DNA from: Patagioenas fasciata
Taxonomy: Eukaryota; Chordata; Aves; Columbiformes; Columbidae
NCBI RefSeq assembly: GCF_037038585.1
Contig: NC_092524.1
Coordinates: 68,596,552 to 68,660,551 of the forward strand
Length of the DNA: 64,000 bases
Direction: 5' to 3'
The translations under genes and the position numbers were made by a program. Below are positions 49,335 to 61,149 of this stretch, in pieces (the first letter of the stretch is position 1; each line of letters begins with the position of its first letter). Under the pieces are notes generated by a model. It did no database searches and was not told the DNA's origin. It was given only the letters and a program-made list of their open reading frames with translations.

Positions 49335-49497
49335 TGGCTTCAGAGAAAGCCCATAGCGCTGCTCAGAGCGTTGTGGTGACTCCTGATACCTGCCAGGACT
49401 CTGAGAGCAGCGGCTCCTGCGGTCCTGAGACCTTGGGCTGGATTCAGTATCTCCCCAGAGACCTCTCTTGCTCTTGTGTTTGCTGGAAGAGCTTGAG
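49335..49497 (-). CDS. Candidate internal coding exon, Ser/Arg/Gln-rich, unidentified gene
   Basis: 163 bases between a good acceptor (pyrimidine-rich, ending GTCGTCAG) and a near-perfect donor (GTAAGTATAG) on the minus strand. The frame begins with one base of a shared codon and ends in phase 0. It reads SSSSSKHKSKRGLW, then ESSPRSQDRRSRCSQSP, then YQESPQRSEQRYGLSLKP. Serine-arginine composition suggests a disordered, possibly phosphorylated or RNA-processing-related segment, but I recognise no family. The frame stays open past the donor to a stop at 48879, so a retained-intron terminal exon is an alternative. Phase fits the upstream exon at 52655-52711. Confidence 0.52.
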
Positions 49498-49517
49498 CTG
49501 ACGACGGGAGCAAACAC

Positions 49518-50343
49518 AAGATCGAAATAAAAAGATGACCCTCTCTTGAGTTTGTTTCTTCAAGCCTCTGATTCAAGAGCTGGAGAAGAGCCGCTGCTCA
49601 TGATTTTGAAATATTTTGGCAGACCAAAGGGCATTAACAAAAGGCTCTCAGGGAGCGGTTTAGAGGATGCTGCGCTTTTTCTTCCCCCCCACCCTTCAAT
49701 TTCAGCCTTAATTTGTAACCAAGATGAAACAGAGCTCTGTTTTTCCTTTGCTAGGCTTGAGATAAGGAGACTGGTTTGTGAAGAGCTTACCACAGGCTTA
49801 GAAAAGGGACTTACCAAAATCTCCCTCTGTTTTGCCTGGGAAGTAAGAGTTCAGCTCTAACTCCTCTTCATGGAGGAGCAAGCGCTGCCTGTAATAGCTG
49901 GAAAGTCATGCGCTTCTTTAAGCATCTTCTTGCACAACCAACTACTGTTGAAACTTCTTCATAATGAAAGCATTCAACATCCATGAACCCCTGTAGCAGA
50001 GGAGACCTGGGGTGGTACATGGACCAACACATGCTCCTCAACCCTACCCCAGACACCACCTTCCTGCACAAATATCCCAGTTGAAAGTAAATAGATGGCT
50101 CAGAGGGTGGTGGGCTTGCTGATACGAAGGTAGAACAATCTACTCATGAGGCCGCTGGGACAATAATACCCACCTGAAACTTTGCCAGTGTGAACTGGGT
50201 CAGCTCCACCACAGCTGATGAAGCTGTGTTGATTAATCAGGTGTGAAGGTACTGAGAAGTCTTAGTTGTGGTGAACTCTGCCCAGTGCATCATCCCCACA
50301 CGGTACCTTGTGGGTTACACACTTTCTACAAGGAGTTATGGGC
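49518..50343. other. Unique sequence, presumed intron
   Basis: No repeat recognised. It would be intronic to the minus-strand exon chain if that gene is real. Confidence 0.4.
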
Positions 50344-50404
50344 AGAGAACTACTTGGTCTAGATGACCTTTGAAGGTCCCTTCCAACCCAAACTGTTCTA
50401 TGAA
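50344..50404 (+). mobile_element. Very short CR1 3' tail
   Basis: Only the last 60 bases of a CR1: TCTAGATGACCTTTGAAGGT, then CCAACCCAAACTGTTCTATG. Confidence 0.8.
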
Positions 50405-51317
50405 CATCTTACTTCTGTCAAAGCCAACAGCAAAAATCCAGCCACCTTCAGAGAAGGCACAAGCATATTTATTTTAAAAAGTTAATACATATGCTCTCAG
50501 GGAAATGTTCTGCTGTCAGAGTAGGTTACGGCAGCACTTGATCTATGGATTCTGAAGCTACTGGTGGACATCATGTTCTTTACGGGCAGTTATATCCCTC
50601 TTCTGTATCAGGCAGATTATTCCGCTTGTAACCATTACATTTTTGCTTTTGTGGGTCGTTTTAAAGGGCTCTGTGCTTTTAAATAAGCCATTGAAATAAT
50701 TATTCAGGCTCCAGCCTCACCAAGAGCCACCCCAAATGGACAGATGTGCTGCAAGGACAATGTGAGCAGGGTCTGTGGTTGCCCAGAGCCACGACAGCGT
50801 TCGGTGACATCCTGCTGCAGTGTCCCCATCCCAAATGAGCCTCTCCAGGACAGCAGCAGAGCATCGCTGATTGAGACAAGCTGCCCCAGCTCCTCAGCAG
50901 CGTTTTCTGGTCTATATTCAGAAACAGGGTGTTTTCTGTGCCTGGAAACATGCTGGGATCCAGCACACGTGGCCTCAAGAACACTAAAGGTCTCCAGGTC
51001 CGCAGCTGAAGCTGTCATGGCATCATACTGTGGAGAAGAAAAGACACTTCTGGTGGGGTTTTGAGCACTGAAGAGCACTGATCTAGGGCACAGTTGTTTA
51101 TCTACCACCCAGGAGCAGGGGGTAGCTGGGGCAAAAGTAGGAAATGCCCTGGTGTGGGTACCAGCGACTGCAGGAGACAGGAGAGGTGGGATACAGATGG
51201 ACACAAATTGTTGTTGATCTATGAATGTAATCACTTAAAGGAATAACATTTTTATACCAGTCCCTGAGTGAAGCTTTTCCATTCAGCCCTGTTTAAGAGG
51301 TGCATTAAGTTATTTTA

Positions 51318-51350
51318 AAGTCCCAACCCAAACTATTCTATTATTCTACG
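51318..51350 (+). mobile_element. Minimal CR1 3' tail remnant
   Basis: AAGTCCCAACCCAAACTATT followed by two ATTCTA-type tail repeats. Matches only the terminal 33 bases of the family, so the call depends on the diagnostic tail. Confidence 0.6.
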
Positions 51351-51837
51351 CTTGGGATGCAAAATTGCTCAAAGACACTCAAATGCACTTTTTTCTCCTA
51401 CCTAAGAAGGGATGTTCCCTTATAACTGATATGCCAGATGCATTATCCCAGACTGGGCCAACCTCCTTTCCTCCTGAGACCTTTCCTCTTCCCTACATCC
51501 CACTGGTGGATCTCAAGCATCATCCATGTAGAGACCATCACTTTCTAGTTATGGTCATTACTTGAACAGATCGTCATGACCAGGGCTCCCATCCTCCTTT
51601 GGTGGAAGGCCAACAGCTGCAGCAGATGTTGGCCTGAGCAGGTTGTCCCTCAGTAGTTTTCAGCCTGAGAAGGCTCTTGAAGGAAGGCGGAAATCAATTG
51701 ACTGATGAGCTCCCATGTGCTGGGCAAAGGACCCAATTTCAGTTGTGCTGCTGCTGTTGGATGCTGGTCCAAAATAGGTGGCAGCTGATGAGCTGCAACC
51801 AAATGGTGGATCTGAGCCAACTGGTGCTCAATTTATT

Positions 51838-52312
51838 ACAGAATCCCAGAATGTCAGGGATTGGACCTGGAAAGCTCATCCAGTGCAATCCCCCCATGGA
51901 GCAGGAACACCCAGCTGAGGTTCCACAGGAAGGTGTCCAGGCGGGTTTGAATGGCTGCACAGAAGGAGACTCCACAACCTCCCTGGGCAGCCTGGGCCAG
52001 GCTCTGCCACCCTCACCAGGAACAAGTTTCTTCTTATATTTAAACAGAACCTCCTGTGTTCCAGTTTGAACCCATTGTCCCTTGTCCTATCACTGGTTGT
52101 CACTGAGAGGAGCCTGGCTCCATCCTCCTGACACTCCCCCTTTCCATATTGATCCCCATGAATGAGTCCCCCCTCAGTCTCCCCTTCTCCAGCTCCAGAG
52201 CCCCAGCTCCCTCAGCCTTTCCTCACACGGGAGATGCTCCACTCCCTTCAGCATCTTTGTTGCCCTGCCCTGGACTCTTCCAGCAGTTCCCTGTCCTTCC
52301 TGAGAACACTGA
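51838..52312 (-). mobile_element. CR1 LINE 3' fragment
   Basis: Main-subfamily copy from the tail CAGAATCCCAGAATGTCAGG to about CAGCAGTTCCCTGTCC. Has the GAGATGCTCCACTCCCTTCA segment like the copies at 24744 and 37093. Confidence 0.93.
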
Positions 52313-52654
52313 GTCTGGTGGATTTATCCACCGGTTTTCCCACCCGGACCTAAATGGTTTCCCCCTGCATTCAGCCAAGACCTCTCTGTTTTCTCCTCCA
52401 CCATCAGACATCCTGGAGAATATCATGTCACCACCCAAAGCTGTTTCATGAAGTGGCCCTGTGGTCACCACCTCCCCACTGCCTCAGCACCACAGTGGAT
52501 CCCAGATTGACCACATCTTCAGGAGAGCTGGGGGTGCCCAATGAGGGAGGTGGAGAAGCGAGTGGTAGATCTGCTCTCCCTGTACATGAGACTCGGAAAG
52601 TCTGTGACTTGCACTTCCAACGTGCTGCTGAGCAAAGAAAAGGGTCTCGCTCAC

Positions 52655-52711
52655 CTTGAAGCGGTGGGAGTTGGGGTTATGGACAGCCTCTCTTCTCCTC
52701 TTGAAAAGCAT
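52655..52711 (-). CDS. Candidate 57-bp internal coding exon of the same minus-strand gene
   Basis: On the minus strand the acceptor CTCCTCTGTATTAACAG precedes, and the donor GTGAGCG follows. The frame that takes one base from the previous codon reads CFSRGEERLSITPTPTAS and leaves two bases (AG). These complete to AGC with the first base of the 49335-49497 exon, extending its serine run. A second frame (MLFKRRREAVHNPNSHRFK) is also open but does not fit the downstream phase. The internal length is a multiple of three, so the exon could be skipped without a frameshift. Family not recognised. Confidence 0.48.
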
Positions 52712-52712
52712 C

Positions 52713-55650
52713 TGTTAATACAGAGGAGTCGGAGGGGAGCATCAGACAAAGAGACATCACTAGCACGATCCTCCCCGTCGGTGGAACTGCCGCTTGCTGG
52801 GAGGTTTCTCATGCAGCCTACGCCTGTGATGTGCTATTATATTTTATGAAAAGAAGGGAAAATGTCAAGTTAAGAATGCCTCGGCTATTTCCAGAGGATT
52901 CATGCTATTACGTCTGTGAGATGACACGCAGTGGAGACCGCTGCCTGCTCCCAAGCAGCAATTCGGAGCCCAGCTCTTTGAGGACTCATCTGAGCCAAAA
53001 CAAAACCAATCCCGGACTAAGACAGAAGCTCCTCTTTTGGCTTATTTTGTCCATTAGATCTCACCCTAAAGTGCCACCTGTTGATGGCTGCAGATGTTGG
53101 GTTGTATGGACCAGGAGGGGATAGTGAAGGGCTCTGATCTCCTGTGGTAGTTCCCAAACTTGTTCTCCTTCATTAAACCTCTCGTTTTCTTGTTGCATTT
53201 GCAACAACACAAAGAACTCATGCCTCATCTCCTCATCCCAGGTCATTCCTCAGCTACTGAGTCACCATCCCCCCTCAAAAGGAGCTTTAAAAAAATCCAT
53301 TATATCATTTGCTTTGTTTTTTTTCATTAAATACTCCAGGTTTCCACTTCAGCATCCAATTCCTCAGGATGCCAGCACTGCAACAACTCCCTTCTCATCA
53401 GGGATATTATTTGAAAGGGCAGAATAATCAAACATCACACACAGGTTTTCCTTGCAGCATTTAAAAAAGAAGCCCCTTTAATCTGCGATATGACACATCC
53501 CGATCTGGTACGAGGGGGTGGAAAAAGAGATCAGAGAGATTTTGCTTTTGTGTGGCTACAAGATAAATCATTGCCCAGGGCAACGGGTAGTAATTGTACC
53601 TCCCCTTTGAGTTTTACAGAACATCAGAGATCTGCAAGGGTTGAGATTGCTCGATAGCCACTGCGCCTTCCAGGCTCCAATTACCGTCCTCGCTTGCAGT
53701 ATCAAAGGCAAAAAATTGCTTTCTTCACGCTAAATGGTCCGCAGAGTGGAGCCAGATGGGCAAAGGGGCTTGGAGAAATTATGGCAGGCTCTGCTGTGGT
53801 ATCATCTATTTCTTTTAGCTCCTTCCAGAGGAGGAAAGGCTGTATGGAAGGGGTGGGACTGAAGGTGCTGCTTTCTGCACCTTGCGCCCTCGGTGATGAG
53901 CTGGTTATTCACTTTAGGCAAAAAAGAAAAATGAATCCCTGCTCGATTTCTTTGTCGGACACGTCAATATATCAGAGAGGAAGAATCAAACTGCAGAGAA
54001 AAAGCCTTTTTTCTTCCAACACTGCACTTATTAAAAACACCTGCCCCTGCGACAGCGACTGCCAAGGCAGACAGCCACGTGCATTGAGCTCAAAACCAGG
54101 GAAAACCACAGCACAAAGTTAGTGAAATTAATTGGGTAGTGGAGCACCCAGCACATGAACCTCAGTCTCTGGTGTCCCAGCCAGGGCTCAGTCCATCACG
54201 CTCTGCTGCTAAAAGCAGACACATCCCTTTGCCGACTCCAGCCCGAAATGGGTTTCCCTCCTCCCACACAGCACAAGACCTGCCAGGATGCTCAAATCAC
54301 TGTCAGGCACTTGTATGATCAAGGACGCTTCCTAACCATCTATTAAATCAATATACAATTAATTTGGGCACAAGCTGGCTTGGCTTTCACCCACCTGTGA
54401 CACTGGCAATTAGGTGGCCACACAACAGCAGTCTCTTACGTTGTGTTGAGTTTTGGGCGCCTTGCACTCGTAGCACCCCTTGTATATGTGGTTGTACAAA
54501 TGTTGCCATCGCTGCCTAAAATGCTGCAGGTCCAGCCAGCTCCGTTACAATGCCCTGAGCTTTGCTGAATGCAGACTTTAATTAATCGGTGGGATTGGCA
54601 GTATTTCCAGTGCTTAGGTTCCCTTGTAAAATCCAAGCTGTCTGCAGCATGAATTCCTTTCTCCACTGTACCAATTCTGGGTGACATACATACTTATTTA
54701 CTGTTTACAACATCCAAAATTACATCTATTGCTTCAAGTTTGTCTTACAAGCAGTGGCCACGTGTGTCAGCTCAAGGGTGGTCAAGCAAGCAAAATCTCT
54801 TCCTCCAGCTTCACCATTCTTCAGATCAAGCGTTCAGTCTGTAAAATAGCACCAACATTTCATTTCCATGGTGTCGGCTGAGATCCCTCTTCTGCAGAAA
54901 AACTCCAGAGCTGTGGTTTTCCCACGTGCAGCTCTGTGAGCAGCAGAGTGAGGCCTGGGGGTTGCTATGGCACAGGAGCTTCCAAGCAACCCACTGTAAG
55001 ATTTTAGCTCCAGATTGCTCTTGGACCAGCGTATCTAGAAGATGGTCTCTCTGCAGACTCTTGGGTTTCAATAACACTTGTCCCATATGAATTTCCCAAT
55101 CCACACATGCTTAAAGCCGTCTCTGGACCATGACACCCTTGCAGATTTGACCCTTCACACTAAGTGGTCTGAGCCACCGCGTGCCTGAGGACATTACCCA
55201 GTACTGCAAGCCCCAGCCCAGCTCTGAGCACTTTGCTTTGCTATGAGATAAATGTTAAATAATAAGGTATTTTTATTGTTTCCTGTCTCCTCAAAGTCTG
55301 TACTCTGCCATCCAAAAAACCCCCATGTACCTTCTGGCTTAGTGTTTCCACTGCCTCGTCTTCCTACACCCAGGTATCATCATTTAAATGTTTCAAGGCA
55401 ATAGCATGTATTTTTAATCCCAGTAGGCTGGCTGCAAAACAAATATCCAATTAAACACTCATTTTTAATAGACACTGTACAGCTTGCATGCAGCCAAATC
55501 CCTTTGTTAGCCTTTTGGTTTTAATGCTTTTAAACCACATTCTTCAATTTCAATTTTAAAGGAATGTCTTCCTTAGCATATGTCCACCGGCTCATCCACT
55601 GCTATTGAGCCTTTAGCAATTCACTGCCCTCAAATACTGCAGTCCTATTG
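52713..55650. other. Unique sequence, presumed intron
   Basis: No repeat seen. The minus frame 53061-53246 is rich in Gln/Glu but has no convincing splice edges. Lies between candidate exons at 52.7 and 58.9 kb. Confidence 0.4.
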
Positions 55651-56302
55651 CAGAATCACAGAACCACAGGGCGGCTGGGGTTGAAGGGACCTATGGAGAT
55701 CTCCCAGTGCAGCCCCCCTGCTCACGCAGGGTCCCAGAGCAGATCACACAGGTGGGTCCAGGCGGGTTTGAATGTCTCAGAGAAGGAGACTCCACACCTG
55801 CTCTGGGCAGCCTGGGCCAGGCTCTGGCACCTCCCAGCAAAGAAGTTTCTGCTCATGTTCACATGGAGCCTCCTGTGTTTCAGTCTCTGCCCGTTGCCCC
55901 TCACCCTGGCGCTGGGCACCACTGAACAGTCTGGTCCATCCTCTGACACCCACCCTGAGATATTGATCCCATTGATCAGATCCCTCTCAGCTTCTCTTCT
56001 CCAGCTGAACAGCCCCAGCTCTCCCAATGTCTCCTCATCACAAAGATGCTCCAGACCCCTCAGCATCTTTGTGTCCCTCCCATGGACTCTCTCCAGTAAT
56101 TCCTTGTCCTTCTCAAACTGGGGAGCCCAGAACTGAACCCAGAACTCCAGTTGTGTCCTCACCAGGGCAGAGCAGAGGGGGAAGAAAAACCACCCTCGAC
56201 CTGCTGGCCACACTTTTGTTTATGCACCTCTGGATGCCATTGGCCTTTTTGTCCACAAGGGCACATTATTGACTTATGGCCAACCTGTTGTCAACCAGAA
56301 AA
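55651..56302 (-). mobile_element. CR1 LINE fragment (AGCAGGGGGGTTGG type)
   Basis: Tail CAGAATCACAGAACCACAGG at the left, body with CCTGCTCACGCAGGGTCCCA, running right to about TGTTGTCAACCAGAA. The minus strand translates to CR1 reverse-transcriptase C-terminal fragments such as ALVRTQLEFWVQFWAP and ELLERVH before frames break. Same subfamily as 29547-29818 but longer. Confidence 0.93.
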
Positions 56303-57846
56303 CTGTGTTTTGGAAACTCTTTCATTGCTTATAGCAAGAACAATACACCCCAACAATCCTCCACCACTGTTTTTGATGCCATCTACTTAACAAGCAGGAG
56401 TCAGAGACCTGACCTGCCCATAACAAACTCTCACATGCCCAGCACTAACGCACAGCGCAGCTTTCTCTCATTCCAGCCCTGATTCAGTGGTGCTTTTTCC
56501 TACCTCCCTCCTTTTCATTTTAAACCCAAGACCAGGGTATTCTTTATGTCAATCTATTTGGCCATGATTGCATCTCAAACATAATATTCATCTTCCCTCT
56601 AGTTGGCTTTTCATGCCGAACCATGCATGGCGGCAGCTCCTGTCTCCCTGGGACACAGGCCCAAGGTTGCTGGTGTGTTATTTAGTCCCACAAACCACAA
56701 CCCCACAGCCCTTAGACAATGTTTTGTCACCATAAACCGGTCCTGTATGTTTGCACAGTGGCACAGCTCTCACCCCCAGCGGCCCCACTTCTGCTCTTGT
56801 AGCAAAAATCCAATTTCTGGGTATTTCAGTTGAGTTTTGGTGGGTATCCAAGTGAGATTTAACTGAAGCGGAGTGTAATGCAAAACCAATCAACCAGTGG
56901 ATTGGAAAGATGTTATTTGCTACTTTTTAATATTAAAAATGTAAAATGCAAATAATAATATGAAAAATATATATCAGAAGCCCTTCATTTTTTTTAAATA
57001 AGTGCACATAAAAGCAGAGTGAGTTGTGGGAAGAAAAAGGCACAACTCCATGGGCAATCTCCAGAGGCAAATCAATAAGGTTTAAAGGGCTTGTTGACCA
57101 ATAAGAATGAACCTGGGTAAAACAGCTGAAAATGAAAAAAACAGATCAATTATTTATGATTTGGTCTGTCCTTCCAAAACACACTGATGAAAACAAGCTC
57201 GAGCTGGGCTGTCTGCGGATCGGTGCCGTGTTTGTCATTGAATCAGGCTGAGCCCAGCGCTGGGGTGACCTCAAGGGAACCCCATGGGGCAGCAACCCCG
57301 ACGGGGGTCTGGGACATCCAGCTCGTCCCCTCCATCAGGGCACACAGAACCATCTTTGCTTACACAGGTTTTCTGCGGCCTCACAAGAGGTCCACACGTG
57401 CTTTTCTCGTGGGGGTTTTGCTCTGACCTCTCTCCTCTCCCCTGTTATTACAAACCCGTGGCTTGGCTGGCAGAGCCAGGGACGTTGGCAGGACACCGGC
57501 TGATGCACAGTGGCTCACAGGGAGGCAACGTGATCAGAAAGAGTAATCTCCTTAGGAAATTAATCTATGGGGAAAACGAACAAACAAAAAAACCAAAACC
57601 ACATTCTCACTGTATATCTTCTTTCAGCAGGTTTTGTTTTTTTCATTGGAAAAAGTCAGCAATGCAGCAAATGGCTTCATGAATATACAGATTGGTTTTG
57701 GCAACTACCAATTAGCAAAGAATGTGTTCATGCAGTTCCCAAAAGGCTATTTCCCTGGGAATTTTTTTGTTCTGAATAAGCCATTTTTCATTACAGAAAA
57801 TACACACACTTAGACAAATAATTCTTGCTGCTTGTTATACTGGAGT
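56303..57846. other. Unique sequence, presumed intron
   Basis: AT-rich, with an A/T stretch at 56925-57000. No exon or repeat family supported. Confidence 0.4.
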
Positions 57847-58620
57847 CACAGAATCACAGAATAGTTTGGGTTGGAAGGGTCTTTCAAAGCTCCCCCCAGT
57901 GCCCCCCCTGCCATGAGCAGGGACATCTTCACCAGCTCAGGTTGCTCAGAGCCCCGTCCAGCCTGGCCTGGGATGTCTCCAGGGATGGTTCATCCACCAC
58001 CTCTCTGCCCAACCTGGGCCAGGCTCTCACCACCCTCAGGGCCAACAATTTCTTCCTCATGTCCAGCCTGAATCTCCCTCCTTTGGTTTAAAACCAACAA
58101 GGTTTGTTCAGCTTGGAGAAGAGGAGACTGAGAGGAGATCTCATCACGGCTACAGCTTCCTCACAAGGGGAGGAGGAAGGGCAGGCACCAAACTCTTCTC
58201 TTTAGTGACCAGTGACAGAACCCAAGGGAATGGCAGAAGATGTGCCAGGGAGGGTCAGTTGGACATGAGGAAAAGGTTCTTCCCCCAGAGGTGCTGGACA
58301 CTGAACAGGCTCCCAGGGAGGTGTCACGGCCCCAACCTGACAGTGTTCAAGAAGAGACTGGACAACGTCCTCAGACACACGGGGTGACCTGTGGGGTGTC
58401 CTGTGCAGGGACAGCACTTGGACTCCATGATCCTGGTGAGTCATTCCAACTCAGGACATTCTGTGATTCTATGATCACCCCTTGTCCTATCGCAACAGCC
58501 CCTGCTTCAAAGTCTGTCCCCATCTTTCTTATCAGCCCTTTTTAAGCATGGAAAGGCTGCAATGAGGTCTCCCTGGAGCTTCTCTTCCCCAGGCTGAACA
58601 CCCCAACTCTCTCAGCCTTT
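57847..58620 (-). mobile_element. CR1 (GAGCAACCTGAGC type) split by a second CR1
   Basis: The minus-strand CR1 occupies 57847-58096 and resumes at 58475-58620. The left half stops after TTTGGTTTAAAACCA and the right half picks up at TCACCCCTTGTCCTATCGCA. In the uninterrupted copy at 60809-61149 these two points are adjacent (AAAACCATCACCTC). The interruption is the plus-strand CR1 at 58097-58474. Confidence 0.92.
58097..58474 (+). mobile_element. CR1 nested inside another CR1
   Basis: A plus-strand CR1 of a further subfamily begins near AAGGTTTGTTCAGCTTGGAG, includes GGTTCTTCCCCCAGAGGTGC, and ends with the tail TTCTGTGATTCTATGA. It interrupts the minus-strand CR1 around it, so it inserted later. 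Confidence 0.92.
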
Positions 58621-58867
58621 AGAGGAAGCCCGGAGAGGGTCAGGCGTCCCGCGCCATGGACCTGTTCTGTGCCCCGCTGGCTCACGCCTGCACCAGCACC
58701 CGCACCGGTGCACAGCGTGGCAAAAAGCCTGTGCAAGTACTCAGCAAGTAAAAAAAGCACGTACACCCAGCCTGTGTACTTGCATGCAAGAACATAATGC
58801 ATGCAAGGACATCTGCAAACAGGACTGGAAAGGCAATTATAAACCCAGCCTGCGCACCTCTTCTTAC

Positions 58868-58937
58868 CCACTCTCAAATTTTTCTGACTCTTCTGCTCGG
58901 ATCTCTGGTCCATTGAGGTGTGTGTGATGATATTCAC
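58868..58937 (-). CDS. Candidate 70-bp internal coding exon of the same minus-strand gene
   Basis: Minus strand: acceptor GCGTCCTTATTGCAG, donor GTAAGAAG. The frame that begins with two bases (GT) of a shared codon reads EYHHTHLNGPEIRAEESEKF and then ES, leaving GG. These two bases complete to a glycine codon with the A that starts exon 52655-52711. The upstream exon should end one base into a codon; I did not find it convincingly. Frame one (VNIITHTSMDQRSEQKSQ) is also open but is out of phase with the downstream exon. No family recognised. Confidence 0.42.
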
Positions 58938-60808
58938 CTGCAATAAGGACGCTCTTTTATTAAACCTTTGCAGCACCTATAACTGAGATTCAAGACTCAC
59001 CAGCACTATAGTAATATTTGTGCATAGAGCCTTGTTTACAGGGCACACCGGGAAGGAGAAATGTCCTGGTATCCACAAAGAGACCCCTGGCTGTGCATAG
59101 AGATCAACAATATAAACATGTCAGCGCTGGGGCTCATTACAGCTACTGGAAACCCAGCTGAGGGAATTTTGGGTGTTACTCATCACAGCTTACAGCCAAC
59201 ACCTCCCTCCAGGGAAATCCTACCCAAAAAGTCCCAGGCTGAGGCTCCCCCCTGCTTGTATTGTCCCTACAAGTCCAGCCTGAGTCCTTGCACCAACCAT
59301 GCAGCAGAGAGAAAGAACTGCAGCACTCAAGTGCAACCACCTCACAGCTTTACCTGAGAGACAGGGACTGCCACAAACCACAGATCAGGGAGACGAGGCC
59401 CTACAAGTCAGTTATGATGGAGAGCTTTTTATTTCCCGGTGTTTTAATTTAACAAAGTGCTACATTCCATAGTTACAGTATGAGGAGTTGTTCTTGTCCG
59501 AAATAGAAAACCACAAGAAAGCGCAAGGACTGCTAATATCACTCTATGGAAGCAGTGCAGTCCAGAGAAACCTCACCTAGGTGAACATCTGGAGTCAGAG
59601 ACACCTTTAAAAACCAGCGGCTGTCGAGTGCAGATGCGTTTCATCAGGGCAAGAGCTGCACGTCAGGCAGGCTGGTTCCTCCCATTGGAAATGGGGCTGT
59701 GGATGCTGAAGCGGGTGTGTGATGCCTCCAGTAAATTCTGGCTTGTGCTCTTGAGAAATCCCAAGCTGGGCATCCACAGGAAAACAGAGGTGAGCAACTC
59801 GCCTTGTGCTGAGTCGAGGGGTTATTATTGCTGCAGCAAAGTCTCCGTCGCAGCCGTTGCACGGGGCCAAGGCTGCGTTAGACATGTCACAACCCACCTC
59901 TGCATGAAGGGGTGGGCAGTTCACCCAGCACAGAGGATGAGGAAGACCCTTCTTGGCTGCTTTTTCTTGTCCTGCCTCTTTCAAAATAATCTGCTTGTCT
60001 GGCAATGCAGAGGTATCGATTAAATCTGTAGAGTGTTAAGAGACTGGAGACTTCAACCTGAAACTCTCCCCCCCCTCTCTATCTGCAGTCTGATAATTTG
60101 AAGCAAATGAATCAAACTCCAGGGGTCATATAGAGAATATTTTGAAGAGGCAAATCCAAAGTCTACTGGCTTAGAAGAGAAGGGAAGGAGCTCAATAATT
60201 CTTGTGCTTTAAGGACCTCCAGAAGTGACACTGATGTCAGGGGAGCTGCAGAAAACGCTGTGTTCCAAAGGCTCCTACAGTCTTCCCTGGGACCCAAGGC
60301 TGGTTTTGACTGTCCATCTTGCTTCCACATAAAGAATAGCTAAGCTGAAGACATGAGCGACTTCCAGGCTCTGGGGCAGGTGCCTGACTGAAAACAACTG
60401 TTCAACAAACACCTCCGCTTCAAATGGGCATCAGTTGGGATCTCCCTGCACTGCTGAGCAGCTCAGAAAGTCAGCCTACCAAAGCAGTCTTCTGCCAACG
60501 AGCAGGTCCCAACCAAGGCTTGTGGTTTGTGGTGTTCAGACCCAGAAACAGGCCTGGGAGTGAAGCTGGACCACAAGCAAAAACTTTGGGCAGCTCTTCT
60601 ATCTCACAAGGCCAGCTCCAGCACAGACCAGAGAGCCAACAGTGAACTGTGCGTGCAGCTGGACCTTCCTTGGCCTACAACTCTACTCCATGCCCGTTTT
60701 GTCCCACCTTACTTGCCATATAACCACTCTGATATTTGAAACCACTTGTCAGCCCCACTTGTGGGACTGCTGATTTCTTAAGTTCATTATGTTGAGGAGA
60801 GAGAAGAA
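58938..60808. other. Unique sequence, nothing further recognised
   Basis: No repeat seen. Frames at 59607-60023 on both strands lack splice support. Confidence 0.4.
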
Positions 60809-61149
60809 TAATCTTAGAATAGTGTGTGTTGGAAGGGACCTTCAAAGCTCCCCCAGTGCCCCCCCTGCCATGAGCAGGGACATCTTCACCAGCTCAGGTT
60901 GCTCAGAGCCCCGTCCAGCCTGGCCTGGGATGTCTCCAGGGATGGTTCAGCCACCACCTCTCTGCCCAACCTGGGCCAGGCTCTCACCACCCTCAGGGAC
61001 AACAATTTCTTCCCCATGTCCAGCCTGAATCTCCCTCCTTTAGTTTAAAACCATCACCTCTTGTCCTATCACAACAAGCCCTGCTCAAAAGTCTGTCCCC
61101 ATCTTTCTTACAGGCCCCTTTTAAGTACAGAAAGGCTGCAATAAGAGGC
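60809..61149 (-). mobile_element. CR1 LINE 3' fragment (GAGCAACCTGAGC type)
   Basis: Uninterrupted member of the subfamily, from the degenerate tail AATCTTAGAATAGTGTGTGT to AGTACAGAAAGGCTGCAATA. Serves as the reference for the split copy at 57847-58620. Confidence 0.93.

Noticed and set aside
48521-49517. Possible minus-strand LTR (TGTCAC at the left edge, AATAAAAG nearby)
   Set aside because: No matching second terminus, target duplication, primer-binding site or second copy in the window; the right part is better explained as an exon with its splice sites.
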